From contig WPIO01000024.1 in NCBI GenBank assembly GCA_009760855.2, positions 1,234,501 to 1,298,500 of the forward strand: 64,000 bases of DNA. Direction: 5' to 3'. The notes below the pieces were generated by a model. It was given only the letters and a program-made list of their open reading frames with translations. It searched no databases and was not told the origin of the DNA. Below are positions 33,681 through 44,879 of the stretch, piece after piece. The position numbers and the translations under genes are program-made. Position 1 is the first letter of the stretch; every line of letters begins with the position of its first letter. This DNA is from Cristatella mucedo (Eukaryota > Bryozoa > Phylactolaemata > Cristatellidae).

Positions 33681-34145
33681 CATTTCTTGACTCAAGCCAG
33701 ACGCTAACTTGAACATGAACTCCGGTCGTCGGCGACTCGGGTGCACTGTGCTCCGATTGGCTAGCGTTTCGTCTCGCGCCTAGCAGGTTGAACTTTTCAC
33801 TCTGATTCGCTAGCCAATGTTTGGGGCCCCAGCTTAGTACCTGCAGACAGCGGATGGGTGACAGTGCTGCCATAGGCTGTAGTACACACGCGCACATCAC
33901 GATAACTGCATTTATTTTTGTGTTCTACTTGAAGCACTCGTATGCAGCCGCACCGAGCCAAGTGTGATTTTTAACTCAATTCAGACTTTACTTGAACAGG
34001 AACTCCTGCCATCTGTGAATCAAGAACGCTGCCCCCTATTGGCTAGCGCCTTGTCTCAGGCTTAGCAGCCCAGCAGCATGAACGCAGCACTCAGATTCGC
34101 AAGTCAAGGTCGGGGCTGCCATCTTGTCGCGTGACGGACTGTCTC
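33640..34145. repeat. Direct repeat, two units of about 280 bp
   Basis: Two diverged units share ACTTGAACA(T/G)GAACTCC, ATTGGCTAGCG and GATTCGC in order, with an offset of about 281 bp (TTGGCTAGCG at 33757 and again at about 34039). They lie beyond the transposase fragment, where the 5' part of a Tigger element would be. Confidence 0.6.
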
Positions 34146-34424
34146 GCTTTAACTATTAGGAATAATTTATCTCTATCTATAACTCTCTGGTTACATAAAA
34201 AATCCTTCTAGGTTCTAGCTGCTTTTTTGGTAAGGGCTATTTATATCATCTAAAAATGTGTGTATCCTGGTATTTTAAAAGCCTGCATGTCACAACTAAG
34301 GAAATGCCATGCAGAAGCCTCTTCAACGCCACCCGTTTAGCACGAAACGTGAACTCGTATTCCTAATGCTGCAAATCACTGCTGCACTGCATGCTTCCTC
34401 GGAATAATAGTGATAATATCATCA
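34146..34424. other. EGFR intron, nothing recognised
   Basis: AT-rich, no open frame of note. Confidence 0.35.
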
Positions 34425-34800
34425 TTACATTTTTACAGCAGCCTCGAAGAACTTTCACGGAACTTAACGTATGCCAAAAAAAAGTCTGCTCAAACAGTTT
34501 GTGGTAGCATCCGCAAGTGATTAAGAATAGCATGCAGTTGACATGCACAGTTTCAACGTGTACGTATATTTAGTATGAGTCAGCATCGTGTCAGGAAGCA
34601 TAAGCACTCAAAGAAAGAAACGCAAGGGCCCCCTATATGCTGCGAGAAACTGATGACTTTGCAGCTTCTTCATAGATGTCGTCAATTCAGGGGATATCGT
34701 GAAGTTAATTGTGAGTGAGTTCGTAGCTTTTAGAGCATGGAACTAAAAGTACACTTCCCAACGGGTTTTGAGTTGCGTAAGGGATGTAACTCAGCAACTT
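34425..34800 (-). mobile_element. Old LINE-A 3' copy
   Basis: Contains the AGCCTCGAAGAACT terminal block, degraded GTCAGCAT sub-repeats and CAGGGGATATCGTGAAG in place of CAGGGGATGTTCTGACG, in the correct order on the minus strand. Confidence 0.65.
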
Positions 34801-35562
34801 CAGTAAAAAAAAGAGGGTGGAATTTGCGCCTAGCGCAAATCCCAAATAAATCCCAAAGAAAATTTTAATATCAAATTTACGAAATTGGTGCACAAACATT
34901 TCATGAATTCTTTTGCTACTTTTGCCGGATGTTACAACGCTGCATTTGCACACAAACAGACACTTGCATGTGTATGTATTCTGGTTTTTTTCTGACCTTC
35001 TCGGTCTCGTGCCTGTAAGTCCTCGAAGTCGTGTAGTTTCTTACCTACTGCTGGCATCGCACCGCAACAAATCATCACTTCTTGTTTTATCTGTAATTTT
35101 AGATCTTGATGATTACTTATACCCTACTACCGTTATGAGTACAGCTTCTCATAGCCGTGGCTCCTCAGCTCAGGTAGGATACGTTATGTTTGTGCTTATG
35201 CTATTTGCATGCAGTCTAACTATTGGCAAGCGAGAAGTTCGTTGAAGTCTAGCCGCATGTGCTGCATATCGTATCTGCAGCCTTCGATCTGTGTATCTGC
35301 TGGTTTGTTTCTATCTCTGTCTTTCTATCTGTGTGCCCGTGTGCGTGCGGGAGCGCTCATGTGTGTATGTCTATGCTTCAGTTTGTGCATGTCAGTACGT
35401 TATACATATGCACATGCACGAGTGTAAAAGCATGCTTCGTAGTGGACTAAAGCTGCATCTTCAAGCATGCTGGCGTGAACATTCTCAAGGACCAGTAAAT
35501 TGGTGCATCGATGCCATGCAATTGCACGTATTAACTTATTAACTATCTCTTGATCTTGCTAG

Positions 35563-35710
35563 GGGCGTGGCTGGTCGAAACTTATCAGGGGTGTCAAATT
35601 TCGGCCAGCCAAACCAGCGGTCAAGACTATGCCAGGCGACATGAGCTCTAGATCGTTGAAGAGCTCCAGCAATGACCCTGCATCTTCTGGAGAGGTCAAC
35701 GAATCAGCAG
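35563..35710 (+). CDS. Possible EGFR cytoplasmic-tail exon
   Basis: Open from acceptor TGATCTTGCTAG to donor GTATCC. It reads GRGWSKLIRGVKFRP, then a Ser-rich stretch (MSSRSLKSSSNDPASS) ending NESA plus one base. The one-base end matches the next tail exon at 37847. The start is phase 0, which does not match the one base left at 23947. Either a different acceptor is used (35609 would fit but is weak) or another exon lies between. It has no tyrosines and no family resemblance, so it could also be chance. Confidence 0.35.
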
Positions 35711-35734
35711 GTATCCCAGCTCCGGCGCCAACAC

Positions 35735-36400
<666 letters not shown>

Positions 36401-36529
36401 GGCGGCTGACAGTATTTCGACTCAACACATCGTCTTTTGACATAAATGACAGTCGGCGAGTCTGTGTTAATTGCGTAGCTGCAACATCACGCTACTTCTA
36501 CCGCAGCTTCCCTCGGTTTTGTAAAGCCT

Positions 36530-37370
36530 TGAAGTGATTTTGAGATTGTTTGCCTGGCTCACAGATTAGCTACGTCGCTAGCACCAGCTTACCTATCCGA
36601 TCTTACTTCTATTTAAATTTGCCCTTAATCCACCTCGTAGCTACTATTCCTGTCATTTAAACCCAAAAAAATTAAAAAAGAGAGTAAAACAATTGTCTGC
36701 AACTCTACAATTTCTCACTCCCTGGATATTAACAGTATGCACTTTAATTTTCCACCATTTAAAAAAAAAATGCATGTTGTCATGCCTCCGTAAATTCATC
36801 TCCTACTAGAATGAATGTTGAGTCAAACTCTGTGATCTCTCGGAAATTGTCCATGTTTCAAAGTGCGAGTGGTTACCTTGATAGTTGTCTTGTAAATTAA
36901 AAAGCTCGTCTCCAGATGACCTAATACCATCCCTTCTCCAGCCTTTACAGCAAACAAAGGTAGTCCAGCCATAACTCAGGTTACTAATGCTTCTCCGGAT
37001 AACAGCTTTGTTTCACTGTCTTTCAAATCGGCCGTCGTTCTAATGAGAATTAAAAATCCTTGATCAGATTCATAGGTCCCAGCAAACTATCGCCCAGTTT
37101 CTCTTCGTCCTTTCTGTCAGAAATGTTTGACAGGGTTGTCACCAAGCAACACGTAAAACACGTTGAAGAGAATACAATTTAAAATAAATTTAAGGCGGCA
37201 TTCAAAGGAAACCACTCAGTTTAAACTCAGCTCTGGTGAAGTGAAGTCTGCTGGTTACCGAATGCGTACCTAAAGCCGCTTATCTTGTGAGTGTGCTATA
37301 AGAAACTCTCCTGCGTAACACCCATACAGTCTTTGTGGCTTTGTGGAGTTACAGGCAGAGATAAATTATT
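36530..37370 (+). mobile_element. Degenerate LINE-B copy
   Basis: Includes the GCAAACTATCGCCCAGTTTC block (ANYRPVS of the RT), then jumps to the 3' end (TGGTTACCGAATGCGTACC; CTGCGTAACACCCA; GGAGTTACAGGCAGAGATA). The middle of the RT is deleted. Confidence 0.75.
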
Positions 37371-37846
37371 CGTTACATATTTTTGTGGGAGGTGGCACGA
37401 GGATGATATGTGTCCACCTAATCGTGACTGTCCAAACATAGTAACCAAAATATTATTAATATCTCTTGGTTGATTCCATTAGAGTGGGCAATAAAGTGCC
37501 TTGATTGAGGTTTTATTCTGTAATGATGTTTTACAAACGACCTGCTATTGTCCCTATTATCAACGTTGGACCATTAACTCGCCAGCTGCTCAGCAGCTTG
37601 CTTGTGCGATGTGAGCAGCAATTGCCGAACCGTTTCTTCTATTATTTTTTGTGTGATGCTTTCCAAATAAGACGGTAGAGCATGAACCAATTATTCTAGG
37701 TAATGATGACGGTTTGTTGTCATTTTGATACAGCTGCGATAAACTTGTCGGTAGCCGAGAGGCCGAAACCTTCGGTCTCTAACTGGCCGATTTCTAGAGG
37801 CTGAGGAAACCGTCCGTGGCATTTTGCACTACGCTTATAGTGGCAG
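37371..37846. other. EGFR intron before first tail repeat
   Basis: Nothing recognised. The last 200 bp are a diverged relative of the sequence upstream of the other two tail exons (shared CCGTTTCTT...). Confidence 0.4.
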
Positions 37847-38020
37847 CTGAAAAGCAGGCATTTTTGTCCGGTGTGGACAAAGCCGGATACTTTCAACCAC
37901 TTCCGACCCCACACATCGTGGAAGACCTGAATCCGAGCACAAGTAAAACCTATCTGGACATCATTCCTGAAAACGATCCGCGCCAGACTAAAGACAAGCG
38001 TAATTCGAGCTCGCCAAATG
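37847..38020 (+). CDS. EGFR: EGFR tail exon, repeat 1 (SH2-docking tyrosines)
   Basis: A 58-codon exon with one-base/two-base split codons at both ends (phase 1-1), between ATAGTGGCAG and GTTAGT. It encodes AEKQAFLSGVDKAGYFQPL, VEDLNPSTSKTYLDIIPE and ends RNSSSPNG. It is the first of three homologous exons. Being symmetric, it can be duplicated or skipped without a frame change. Tyr sites are YFQP and YLDII. The central YLNP site of the other copies is lost here by deletion of the Tyr codon (EDLNPS). In the family such tyrosines are autophosphorylated and recruit SH2 adaptors. Confidence 0.85.
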
Positions 38021-39883
38021 GTTAGTATAGTAGTTACTTTTTAAATGCACATGATCCGTATAGACATTGTGTACATTTAGAGATTGCAAAGCCACACGAT
38101 GGAAACATTTTTCATCATCTACTTGCAGTGAGTCTATTAGCTTGTTTTATTGGCTAGCACATTTGCTTACAAGTTCGCAGGTCAATGTTCAATCCTATCT
38201 GGTGCACGGTAGCAGATCCCAGCCATTACAGTTTTAGATAAACCCTCCACCTAATATACTTCTCATTGATAACCGCACAATTAAGACAGTATGTCATGTA
38301 AAATTATACACTTAAAAGACCGACGCAGGATTTGGAATTATACATATTCGGTTTCCCACTAAATCTTCCGGTACTTCCGGTAGGCACTTTTTGTTCATCC
38401 TTAAGGGCTGCCGTCCCCCTGCAGCGCCTCAGCTATAAACGAACACCGAAGACCCGAGGCTCGGCCGAGAAAAAACTTGGCTCCAATTGCTAGAGTAATT
38501 CTATTGCCTGACCGAGCAATTCTATTAACTTACGTTGCTAATAGGCTAGTGTTGAGCGCACGACTTTTAGTAAATGAATACTCTCCAGAGAAGCCGAGTG
38601 TCGAATCGCATTGAGTAATACTCAAACACGACTGTTGCCGAGCATAGAGTGTTTTATTTAACAGACGGTTCTATCTTAAAACAGCTAGCCTTGTTTGTTC
38701 ACAATCATGACACCCTTGAATTGGTTTTGTTGTACCTCACAAAGCATCATGCGGGACACGCCCTATTCAAGTTCGTGGCAAGCCTGGGTTAACCTCACTG
38801 TTGAGGCTGCTTTAATTTGCATGAGATTTTCTTTTCTTGCTGAAAAAGTTCACTGGCTCACACTGGAAGAGTAAAGAAATGCATATGGGTTGGCTGGCGG
38901 TACAATCAGGTGAAGTATTCTGTAAGGCGAAGGGATGATTCTAAAGCGATTAAGTCGATTCTACGCTCGGTAGGCAGCAAACGTGAATTTCAGTCAACAG
39001 TGATGGAACGTGAAAGTTGAGCCACAGAATGGAAATCAGCCGAGCTACCGATAGTTTCACCATCTGACACACAATTGAGGACACAGGCAAAATATTCGGG
39101 ACAGAGGGAATTGGGGAAATCTGGGCGCCGACTACCACATGAACTCGTTTGACTCCTGGCTAACCAGGCCCTAATTTTGGGAATACTTGTCGGTGGAACG
39201 AGGAGGAGGAATAAGCATAACCGACCTTGGCTTATGCAAATCATAGTCAGAGAGTTAGATAGCTGTGTATGAGGTCGGTTGCAGAATTTGTAATTCGTCT
39301 AGATAAAACGGCAATATGATTGAATGCATTTTGCGTAGGGTTTCAGTGTTTCATTGCCTGAAGTGCTCCACGTTGGATGTAGCATGGCTGCAGGCAGCAC
39401 CAATCCGTGATTTATGCCGCATCGGGCAGCGTTTAGACGGTTGTTCAGAAGGAGCAGTCAGAGGGCGAAGAAAGTTGTGTTTCACCCTAGCTCCGTGGTT
39501 AGAAAAATAAACTGACAGTGGCGGTCATCGGCAGACGTTTTGTGCTGCGTGCGACGACAACTAGACTACGTTTCATAGGCAGTGCCTAGCAAAGTCTATT
39601 TAGTTTTTAGGTGTTGCATGCCAATTGTAAGCAATCACGAAAACCAGGACCAGCGTGAGCGAGTTTTGTTGTCCTTTGCTGCCCCTCTCCTCCAGCTAGC
39701 TGTCGACGATTCAACTTTGCAGACGCCTCATCAGGTAGCGACGTAGGTGCGGTCAGCAAGAATGCCGAGAGAGTGGTGGCCGGCCACGTCCGGGCGTCTA
39801 CTATGTCAGAGCTACTGACGTCACTGTAAAGGGCAGTGCCTGCTGGGCCGGACCGTTTCTTGCAATGCTGTTTCTTGCAGCAG
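38021..39883. other. Intron between tail repeats 1 and 2
   Basis: About 1.86 kb. A minus-strand or plus-strand tRNA-like stretch may be present near 38145-38210 (TGGCTAGCACATTTG; CAATGTTCAATCC), too weak to call. From about 39300 on the sequence resembles the intron before repeat 3, so the duplicated unit includes much intron. Confidence 0.5.
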
Positions 39884-40060
39884 GTGAGCAGCAGCCATTT
39901 TTACCACCAGTGAGTGAAGCTGGATACTTGCAGCCCCAGCCATCCATGCTTAGCGAAGATTATCTGAACCCGAGCACGACACGTGACCAGTATCTGGACG
40001 TCATTCCCAACGATGACTTGAGCTTTTCTAAAGACCAGCGAAACTCAAGCTCACTGAATG
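39884..40060 (+). CDS. EGFR: EGFR tail exon, repeat 2
   Basis: A 59-codon phase 1-1 exon ending at donor GTTAGT. It encodes EQQPFLPPVSEAGYLQPQP, SEDYLNPSTTRDQYLDVIPN and ends RNSSSLNG. Three tyrosines: YLQP, YLNP (pYxN, the usual Grb2 SH2 motif) and YLDV (pY-hydrophobic-x-hydrophobic, like PLC-gamma or SHP2 sites; binding partners are inferred). The acceptor is a tandem CAGCAG: splicing at 39880 instead of 39883 would add one Ala without changing frame. Confidence 0.88.
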
Positions 40061-41915
40061 GTTAGTATAGACGGTACTGTGCGAATGCACGTGATCTGCT
40101 CTAGTTTAATCCCGTTGTTTCAAGGCATGTAAATTTTTATTTAAATTAACGATTAGTACAGCGGCATCAGTCTTGCTTTTCCATTTACTTCTAGTCGGTT
40201 GGTTTCCTTTGGCAATTATGAATGAATGTGCCTGTGTGTGTGTGCTCGTATGTAGATTTACCATCATAACTTGTGCCGTGGTAGTTTTAACATTGTGGGA
40301 TGCTTACTGAGTCACAGGTGCCTCCACAGGTCAGTGCTGGGAGACCTAGTGCTGCCGTGAAGCTATTCACCAGTAAATGTTCGAGAAATGTACGGTGTTG
40401 AATAACGCAGCCGGCGAATAGAACGTGGACCTTAGCAAATGTCGACGACTTAGAAGCGACACACGGGTCCAATATAAAGTAGTCCAAAATGATTCCTATT
40501 GGCTGAGCAAACCATCATGTCTACTAATCTTGATTCCTATTGGCTGAGCAAACCATCATGTCTACTAATCTTGATTCTTCAAGGCTTCTCTTCTTGATCG
40601 ATCCTCTGATCAGTCGTAGCTGATGTGGCCTGGGCCTAGTGGCCCAGTGGCCTAGCTACGTGATATGCAGCCAATCAGCAGCGGTCTGCAACTCCAAAAA
40701 TAGACGTACGTCTAAATGTCTAAAATAGACGATGTCTTGAGTCCGTCGGTGTTGCACTGCAGGTCAAGGTGAAACCATCTGGCACTCAGGCTATGAAGGG
40801 GATTCAGTCGACAAGTATGACCATTACTGTTGATAGTGCCGTACTAGTGAGAACACACGAGCATAGCAGAGACCACGTTCATTCACTCACGGTAGGTACC
40901 GGAACCGTCCGCTACAGCGGACCTCGCACCACCGGGAGCTACATAGCAATAGGAGAGGCATACAGCATCTGCTAACAATTACAGCTACACGTCAAGTGAA
41001 ATCAAAGCGCTGCACTGGTCCATGTCATGCGGACAATTATACATTCTTTGGCCCCCGCCAAATGTACATGACTTACTTTTCTTCATCTATAGCCATTACT
41101 CCGGAATGGACTAAAGCAGTAGATGACCACCGAAGGCTAAGGCTCAGTCTTTATTTCTGTCAGCTCATTCCTAATACCGCAGAGCTAATTTTTTCTTCAC
41201 GCGTGCTCAAACGCACACACATATAAACGCACACAAACACACACAAGCACGCGAGCTCAAGCACTCGCACGACTTCACTGAACCCATTGTTTATCTCTAG
41301 CAGAGCACGATTTAGGCCTTGGCTTGCAGAGCCTTATTTAATAAGTGTTACATAAACATAGAAGAAACGGCTTTATAAATTTTTTTAACGTGTGCATGCA
41401 TTAGGCTAATAAATATCACGCGAATGGTCATTTTAGCTCTTTTGTCAGGATAAGCAATGTCAGGATAAGCAATGGAAAAAATTTCTGAATGCCTCATCGG
41501 CAAAAGCCGATACAAGTTAAACTCTTTGTATGACGTCGGTTAGAGCATTTTCTATGCATTTGGACGGCGATTCAATTGGAGAAAATCCATTTCTTGTATA
41601 GACAATGATGACTGAAGCGACCCATTGGAAGCAGTCACTTGCCGATGGTGAACTTGCATGCCAACCGAGTCTGGCGCAAGCGAGTTTCGCTGTCCATTCG
41701 AGCCCCATCTCATCATGCTGCTGTCAACGATTCAAATTTTCGGATGCCTCAGCTACTAGTGACTTGCCTCAGCTGATAGTGACTTAAGCGTGGTCTGAAG
41801 AAGGCAAGAAGGTTGAGATAGCAGCGGCTGGTCACTGCCAGGCAGCTACGGTGTTAGAGCTATTCGCGTTAGTGAGCAGTCGTAGTGTTTCTTACAATGT
41901 CATTTCTCGTCGCAG
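40061..41915. other. Intron between tail repeats 2 and 3
   Basis: About 1.85 kb, nearly the same length as the previous intron. It contains a 41-bp exact tandem duplication at 40490-40571 and (CA)-like sequence near 41210-41260. The segment 41500-41915 is homologous to 39300-39883. No other features seen. Confidence 0.5.
40490..40571. repeat. Two exact 41-bp tandem units
   Basis: TGATTCCTATTGGCTGAGCA plus the next 21 bases occurs twice in immediate succession, followed by the first six bases of a third unit. Confidence 0.95.
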
Positions 41916-42092
41916 CTGAACGGCAGCCCAATTTACCGGCTGAGGATGAAACTGGCTACCTTCAGCTACAGCCGTCTGCGCCCATCGAGGATTACCTGAA
42001 CCCGAGCACGACACGTGACTACTATCTAGACGTTACTCCCGAGGACGACTTGGGCTTTGCTAAAGACAATCGAAACTCTAGCTCACTGAATG
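41916..42092 (+). CDS. EGFR: EGFR tail exon, repeat 3, with altered donor
   Basis: A 59-codon exon homologous to repeats 1 and 2, starting after CTCGTCGCAG in phase 1. It encodes AERQPNLPAEDETGYLQLQP, IEDYLNPSTTRDYYLDVTPE and RNSSSLNG, with YLQL, YLNP and YYLDV tyrosines. At the end repeats 1 and 2 read AATG/GTTAGT, but here it is AATG/GCTAGT, so the donor is GC, not GT. If spliced as a GC-AG intron, the one leftover base joins the exon at 44049. If not spliced, translation ends two codons later at TAG (42095-42097), giving a shorter receptor that ends ...SSSLNG. A possible AATAAA lies at 42484. Confidence 0.87.
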
Positions 42093-42304
42093 GCTAGTGT
42101 AGACGGTACTGTATAAATGCAAACAATTCGGTTGAGGAAGATACCGATATTTTGCGCGATGTACATTATGAGCTACAATAACTTATATTTCTTATGCACT
42201 TGGACAAGCACACTAGCGACTGAAGCAAACAGATTGGGTGCTTAGTGAAGAAAATTAAAACTGATTCTGCTGTGGCACTAGGCAATCTCTAAGAATCATG
42301 ATAC

Positions 42305-43126
42305 CAGTGATACCCTGCTTATGAGTTTATTCGTACCATGCCGGAGCTCGAAACTCAAGTTAATCTTAGTTAAAATCAATTTTCCCATTTGGAATGAGTT
42401 AAAGTGCCATTAACCGTTGCGGACACCCGAAAAGACACAGCGACTTTTGTCCCATGTTTTTTAAATTAAAAAATACACTTATAAATAAAGAGTATCGTTT
42501 TAAAAACAAAACAATAGAATTTCTTGCAATACAAGGGTGTCATTAATCCTAATGTACAGGAGTGAGATCCGACAATTTCAAGATGCTAATAGGGTCAGCT
42601 GAGAAAGGCTTAAGTGAGTATCTGAGTTTTATTCACCGCTTTTCGCCCCTTTCACCTTCAAGCTTTCCTCACCTTCAGTTTATTGGCTGGGTGTCATTTA
42701 TATTCGCCGATTGTCATTAGTTACGCGATGAACTTTCATACGACGATATTGCCTAAATAGAGTACACTGCGTAATTAACTGTTCCTGACGTAGTCGGATT
42801 TAACACTTAAGTCTGCCGATCTTGTGCGTCCCAGCACCACGGTGGCACGCTCGAGTCTGTCTGGGCGAAAATCAACAGGCCTACGCTAGGCGTCACACTC
42901 GGATCAATGGGCAGCGTCTTGCAACGGAACGTCGTTTCTGCCCTATCTTTATTGGCCTGAGAAACCATAGGCAGTGCGAGTTCGCTGTGGCAACTAGCAG
43001 CTGAGTATCTGAAGCTGGTTTGCAACTCAAATTGTAGCTCGCAAATCAAAGCAAAAATCGGCCGAGAGGCAGCTCGTAGTTCGAAACAATGGCATGGCGC
43101 GACACTCGTAAGCCGAGGCACCACTG
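42305..43126 (-). mobile_element. Tigger-like non-autonomous element
   Basis: Ends are inverted copies, CAGTGATACCCTGCTTATGAG at the left and (reverse complement) CAGTGGTGCCTCGGCTTACGAG at the right, as in pogo/Tigger elements with CAGT termini. The internal part resembles 32710-33140 (AATTTTCCCATTT..; GTGCCATTAACC). No transposase frame. A TA target duplication is not clear at the flanks. Confidence 0.75.
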
Positions 43127-43424
43127 TTATTCCATATGTCGAGCATTTAAATTTCCACCACTCATTGGCTGCCGAGTTTTTTCTCGCACGAGCCGGAGAG
43201 CTTCTCGAGGTCGTCTATAGCTCGGTACGAGACAGAAGTGTAGGCCGTTGATAAATAAAAAGGTAATATCCTGCATTTTTAGGGGCCAAGAACGTGTGAA
43301 ATTGTACGCGTGACACATGCAGCGTTTCGATGTCACCTACATGCAGCTGTGGTGGTGGCCGTTACCTTGGGTATGCAAAGATCGCCCTGCTACGGTGCTA
43401 GATCGGATGCAAATAAAAAACACA

Positions 43425-43493
43425 AACATACACACACAGCACACACACATATACGCACAGCACACTCATGCACACACACACACACACACACAA

Positions 43494-43525
<32 letters not shown>

Positions 43526-43535
43526 GCTCGTACAA
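43425..43535. repeat. (CA)n microsatellite, imperfect
   Basis: ACACACATATACGCACAGC variants, then plain CA, within the intron before the NPEY exon. Confidence 0.9.
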
Positions 43536-43823
43536 ACACACGCTGTAATTTCACTTGACATGCACCCGCTGTTGTAGCAGCTACCTAAAGAAGGCACAGA
43601 TAAGGTGGCGTATATCCTATATTGTAAAGACTTCGCTCAAATACTATGGCTCTAGATATGATGGCCGATCTAAAAATCTCATAGGCACTCACACATAAAT
43701 TGATAACTCTCATAGGCACTCACACATGTACAGTCTCTAATCAAGCAAATAAATGGGGTGCCTCAAGTAGAAAACCAAAAACTGGCTCTGCTGTGTCACT
43801 CAGTAATCTCTAAACCAACACAC

Positions 43824-44029
43824 AATGGTACCTCGGCTAACGAGAGCCTCAACATGCGAGTGTTTCGAGATACGAGCTGTCTCTCGGCCGATTTTTGTCT
43901 TTGAGTTTCGAGCTAAAATTCGTGTTACGAGCCAGCTTCAGATACTTAGCCGCTAGTTGCCGCAGAGAACGCTGCACTGCCTGTTGTTACTCAGGTCAAT
44001 AAGAGTAGGGCAGCGAACGACGTTCCAGT
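43824..44029 (+). mobile_element. Tigger-like end fragment abutting the NPEY exon
   Basis: Begins CAATGGTACCTCGGCTAACGAG and follows the right half of the 42305-43126 element, reversed, down to GGGCAGCGAACGACGTTCC. It stops 19 bp before the exon at 44049, so most of the upstream splice-site region is transposon sequence. Confidence 0.75.
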
Positions 44030-44048
44030 CAACAATCCGAATTTGTAG

Positions 44049-44269
44049 ATACATCAGCAGCTGGTGACGCGGCCCCTGTCGGCAAGTTCTCTGCTGCACG
44101 TTTGAGTCGGACGCCGGCCGGCCTGCCTTCGTCATCGTCTGCTGTCGTGGCCCACTCGGGTGCTCCCTCTGGTGGCGCCAGCGCAGACAATCCTGAGTAC
44201 TGCTTGTCCAGGAAGAGCGCCACTTTGCCGTCGGCCGCTGGCTCAGCAACCGACGGCCTGGCGAGTACG
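44049..44269 (+). CDS. EGFR: EGFR tail exon with NPEY motif
   Basis: Open from acceptor AATTTGTAG, starting with two bases, as required by the upstream tail exons. It runs 73 codons to a GTGGCC donor in phase 0, which is what the last exon needs. It encodes a Ser/Ala/Pro-rich linker (TSAAGDAAPVGKFSA, then GLPSSSSAVV), then GGASADNPEYCLSRKSATL. NPEY is the PTB/SH2 docking motif of EGFR-type tails (compare GNPEYLNT and DNPDY in human EGFR). The donor is poor (GTGGCC), the acceptor has few pyrimidines and the exon is GC-rich. The model rests on phase fit and the motif. The antisense frame 44029-44223 is a shadow. Confidence 0.7.
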
Positions 44270-44345
44270 GTGGCCGCCTGACGGACGACAACGCCGTCTG
44301 CCCTGGCTTGGGCAACGCTGCGTAGCCCCTCCTCCTTCTGCTCCT

Positions 44346-44490
44346 CCTGCAGCTTATCATCTTCCTCCTCCTCCTCCTCCTACTCTGCCTCCTCCTCTGC
44401 CTCCTCCTCTGCCTCCTCCTCCTCCTTCTCCTCCTACTCTGCCTCCTACTCCTCCTTCTCCTCCTACTCCTATTGCTCTTATCTCGTTTT
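44346..44490. repeat. (CTC)n-rich pyrimidine tract in last EGFR intron
   Basis: About 140 bases with almost no purines on the + strand (CCTCCTCCT, with ACTCTGCC interruptions). It occupies most of the 229-bp intron and serves as a very long polypyrimidine tract for the acceptor at 44498. It could form triplex DNA. Confidence 0.9.
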
Positions 44491-44498
44491 CACCACAG

Positions 44499-44567
44499 AA
44501 ATATTATGACGTTGACGGTCTGACAGACATTTCCTTTGATAGCATGAGAGGCAATAACTTTGGCTAG
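44499..44567 (+). CDS. EGFR: EGFR terminal coding exon
   Basis: After CACCACAG the frame reads KYYDVDGLTDISFDSMR, then GNNFG and TAG (44565-44567), phase 0. The YYDVDG sequence adds one or two tyrosines, and the acidic/aromatic end is plausible for a receptor C-terminus. Supported by the strong pyrimidine tract, the correct phase from 44269 and the stop. The same exon and following sequence are repeated in degenerate form at about 44890-45230, which shows it once belonged to a duplicated unit. Confidence 0.72.
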   Translation, partial: KYYDVDGLTDISFDSMRGNNFG

Positions 44568-44830
44568 ACTCCCTACTGCCGGCCACAGTGACGCCACTGC
44601 CTCAGCCATGCCTAGCCTTATCGGTAGGCTGTGCCCTCAGCATCTGCTGCCGGTTCGCTGTGTTGCCACCATATTGTCAGACAAGCATTCAATTCACAGA
44701 AACGCTGTCTCGCTCATCCACGTAATGCTTGCATCGCTCAGCTTGTAGATCATATATTCTTCCAGCTATGCTTAAGTCGTTTAGGCCACCCGGGAGCTAT
44801 CGAGAGTACTTGTAAGGCTGGCATCTGAAT
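44568..44830 (+). other. Probable EGFR 3' UTR
   Basis: Sequence directly after the stop, homologous to 44980-45230. No clear AATAAA is seen here. It includes short open frames without features. Confidence 0.4.
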
Positions 44831-44879
44831 TATGTCCCCACCAGTTCGGCCTCCGATTGCTCCAATGCACGGCTACTGC

